Source: an uncultured Clostridium sp.
GTDB lineage: Bacteria; Bacillota_A; Clostridia; TANB77; CAG-508
Assembly: GCA_951800935.1 (NCBI GenBank)
Contig: CATOLW010000072.1
Coordinates: forward strand, 1-6,565
Direction: 5' to 3'
Length of the DNA: 6,565 nucleotides
In this document: piece by piece, positions 6,312 through 6,565 of the stretch
How the letters are laid out: each line of letters opens with the position of its first letter
Numbering within the stretch: position 1 is the stretch's first letter
Notes under the pieces: model-generated
What the model was told of the DNA's origin: nothing
Database searches by the model: none
Seen by the model: only the letters and a program-made list of their open reading frames with translations
Made by a program: the position numbers and the translations under genes

Positions 6312-6344
6312 TTGTTTTTCTCTCCTTATTTTTTATCTTTTCTT

Positions 6345-6372
6345 ACTATAACACAAAACTTTATTTTAGCAA
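6345..6372 (-). promoter_or_regulatory. Probable promoter of the GH18 gene
   Basis: TTGCTA (6367-6372) and TATAGT (6345-6350) on the minus strand are spaced by 16 nt and lie 34 nt before the hydrolase start. The -35 overlaps the last codon and stop of the upstream alkylation-repair gene. Each hexamer departs from the sigma-A consensus, so the assignment is moderate. Confidence 0.45.
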
Positions 6373-6565
6373 ATAGTTTTCTTCATCTTTTTTAAAAGCT
6401 CTTTTTGTTCTTCCGATACTCGATAAGACTCTCTTGCCTTTTGTAAAGCCTTATTGTAGGTAAAGTGGTCTAGTTTAGCTGTCCTTAAATACTTTATTGT
6501 TTTATCATAAAATTTAATTAAACAAATAGAAACTGCCCAAGCAAGTGCCATTTGCACATAATAGT
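6366..6565 (-). CDS. DNA alkylation repair protein (AlkD-like), C-terminal part
   Basis: Only the last 65 residues are in the window; the frame is open through the right edge and begins YYVQMALAWAVS, so the GTG codon at 6557 is internal rather than a start. Residues in view include KTIKYL, LDHFTYNKALQKARES and a basic tail. These resemble the C-terminal end of the HEAT-like-repeat DNA alkylation repair family (AlkC/AlkD group), in which glycosylases remove alkylated purines from DNA. The catalytic region lies outside the window, so activity cannot be judged. No terminator separates it from the GH18 gene, whose probable promoter overlaps its stop, so some read-through is possible. Confidence 0.75.
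   Translation of the reverse strand, partial: YYVQMALAWAVSICLIKFYDKTIKYLRTAKLDHFTYNKALQKARESYRVSEEQKELLKKMKKTIC

Noticed and set aside
6025..6351. Plus-strand hydrophobic open frame opposite the GH18 N terminus
   Set aside because: Its Phe/Leu/Ile-rich sequence is just the complement of Lys/Glu-rich coding DNA.

Overview
The window comes from an AT-rich, low-GC Gram-positive bacterium, most likely a Clostridia-type Firmicute from a spore-forming lineage. The evidence is a full-length SigH-family sporulation sigma factor, a T-box riboswitch ahead of thrS, strong AGGAGG-type ribosome binding sites, and a GH18 hydrolase with an SH3-like domain resembling spore or cell-wall hydrolases. I cannot name the species.

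Layout. All five protein genes lie on the minus strand; the only plus-strand gene is a tRNA. From right to left these are: the 3' end of an AlkD-like DNA alkylation repair gene (cut by the window edge); a membrane-anchored GH18 glycoside hydrolase; a long hairpin; sigH with a perfect-consensus sigma-A promoter; a bidirectional terminator shared with the convergent tRNA-Thr(GGU) gene; a very short divergent promoter region; a T-box leader of about 300 nt; thrS; a small tandem repeat; and ychF. The last 80 bases may hold the promoter of a gene beyond the left edge.

How the parts work together. The tRNA-Thr gene and thrS are divergently transcribed from promoters whose -35 boxes are only 9 bp apart. 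The thrS transcript opens with a T-box that should read the charging state of a tRNA-Thr, so substrate tRNA and cognate synthetase are controlled from one spot. ychF follows thrS with no visible terminator or promoter between them, so it may be co-transcribed and fall under the same T-box.

The least ordinary feature is a short intergenic repeat family built on TGTCG-YR-TTTGGGGACA. It occurs twice in tandem between thrS and ychF, ending against the ychF Shine-Dalgarno, and twice more in the opposite orientation in the tRNA-Thr leader, 1 nt before the mature tRNA. A second oddity is that the tRNA-Thr has C at the discriminator position while the T-box bulge reads UGGA, which would pair best with U73. 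I see no CRISPR array, phage, transposase gene or defence system.
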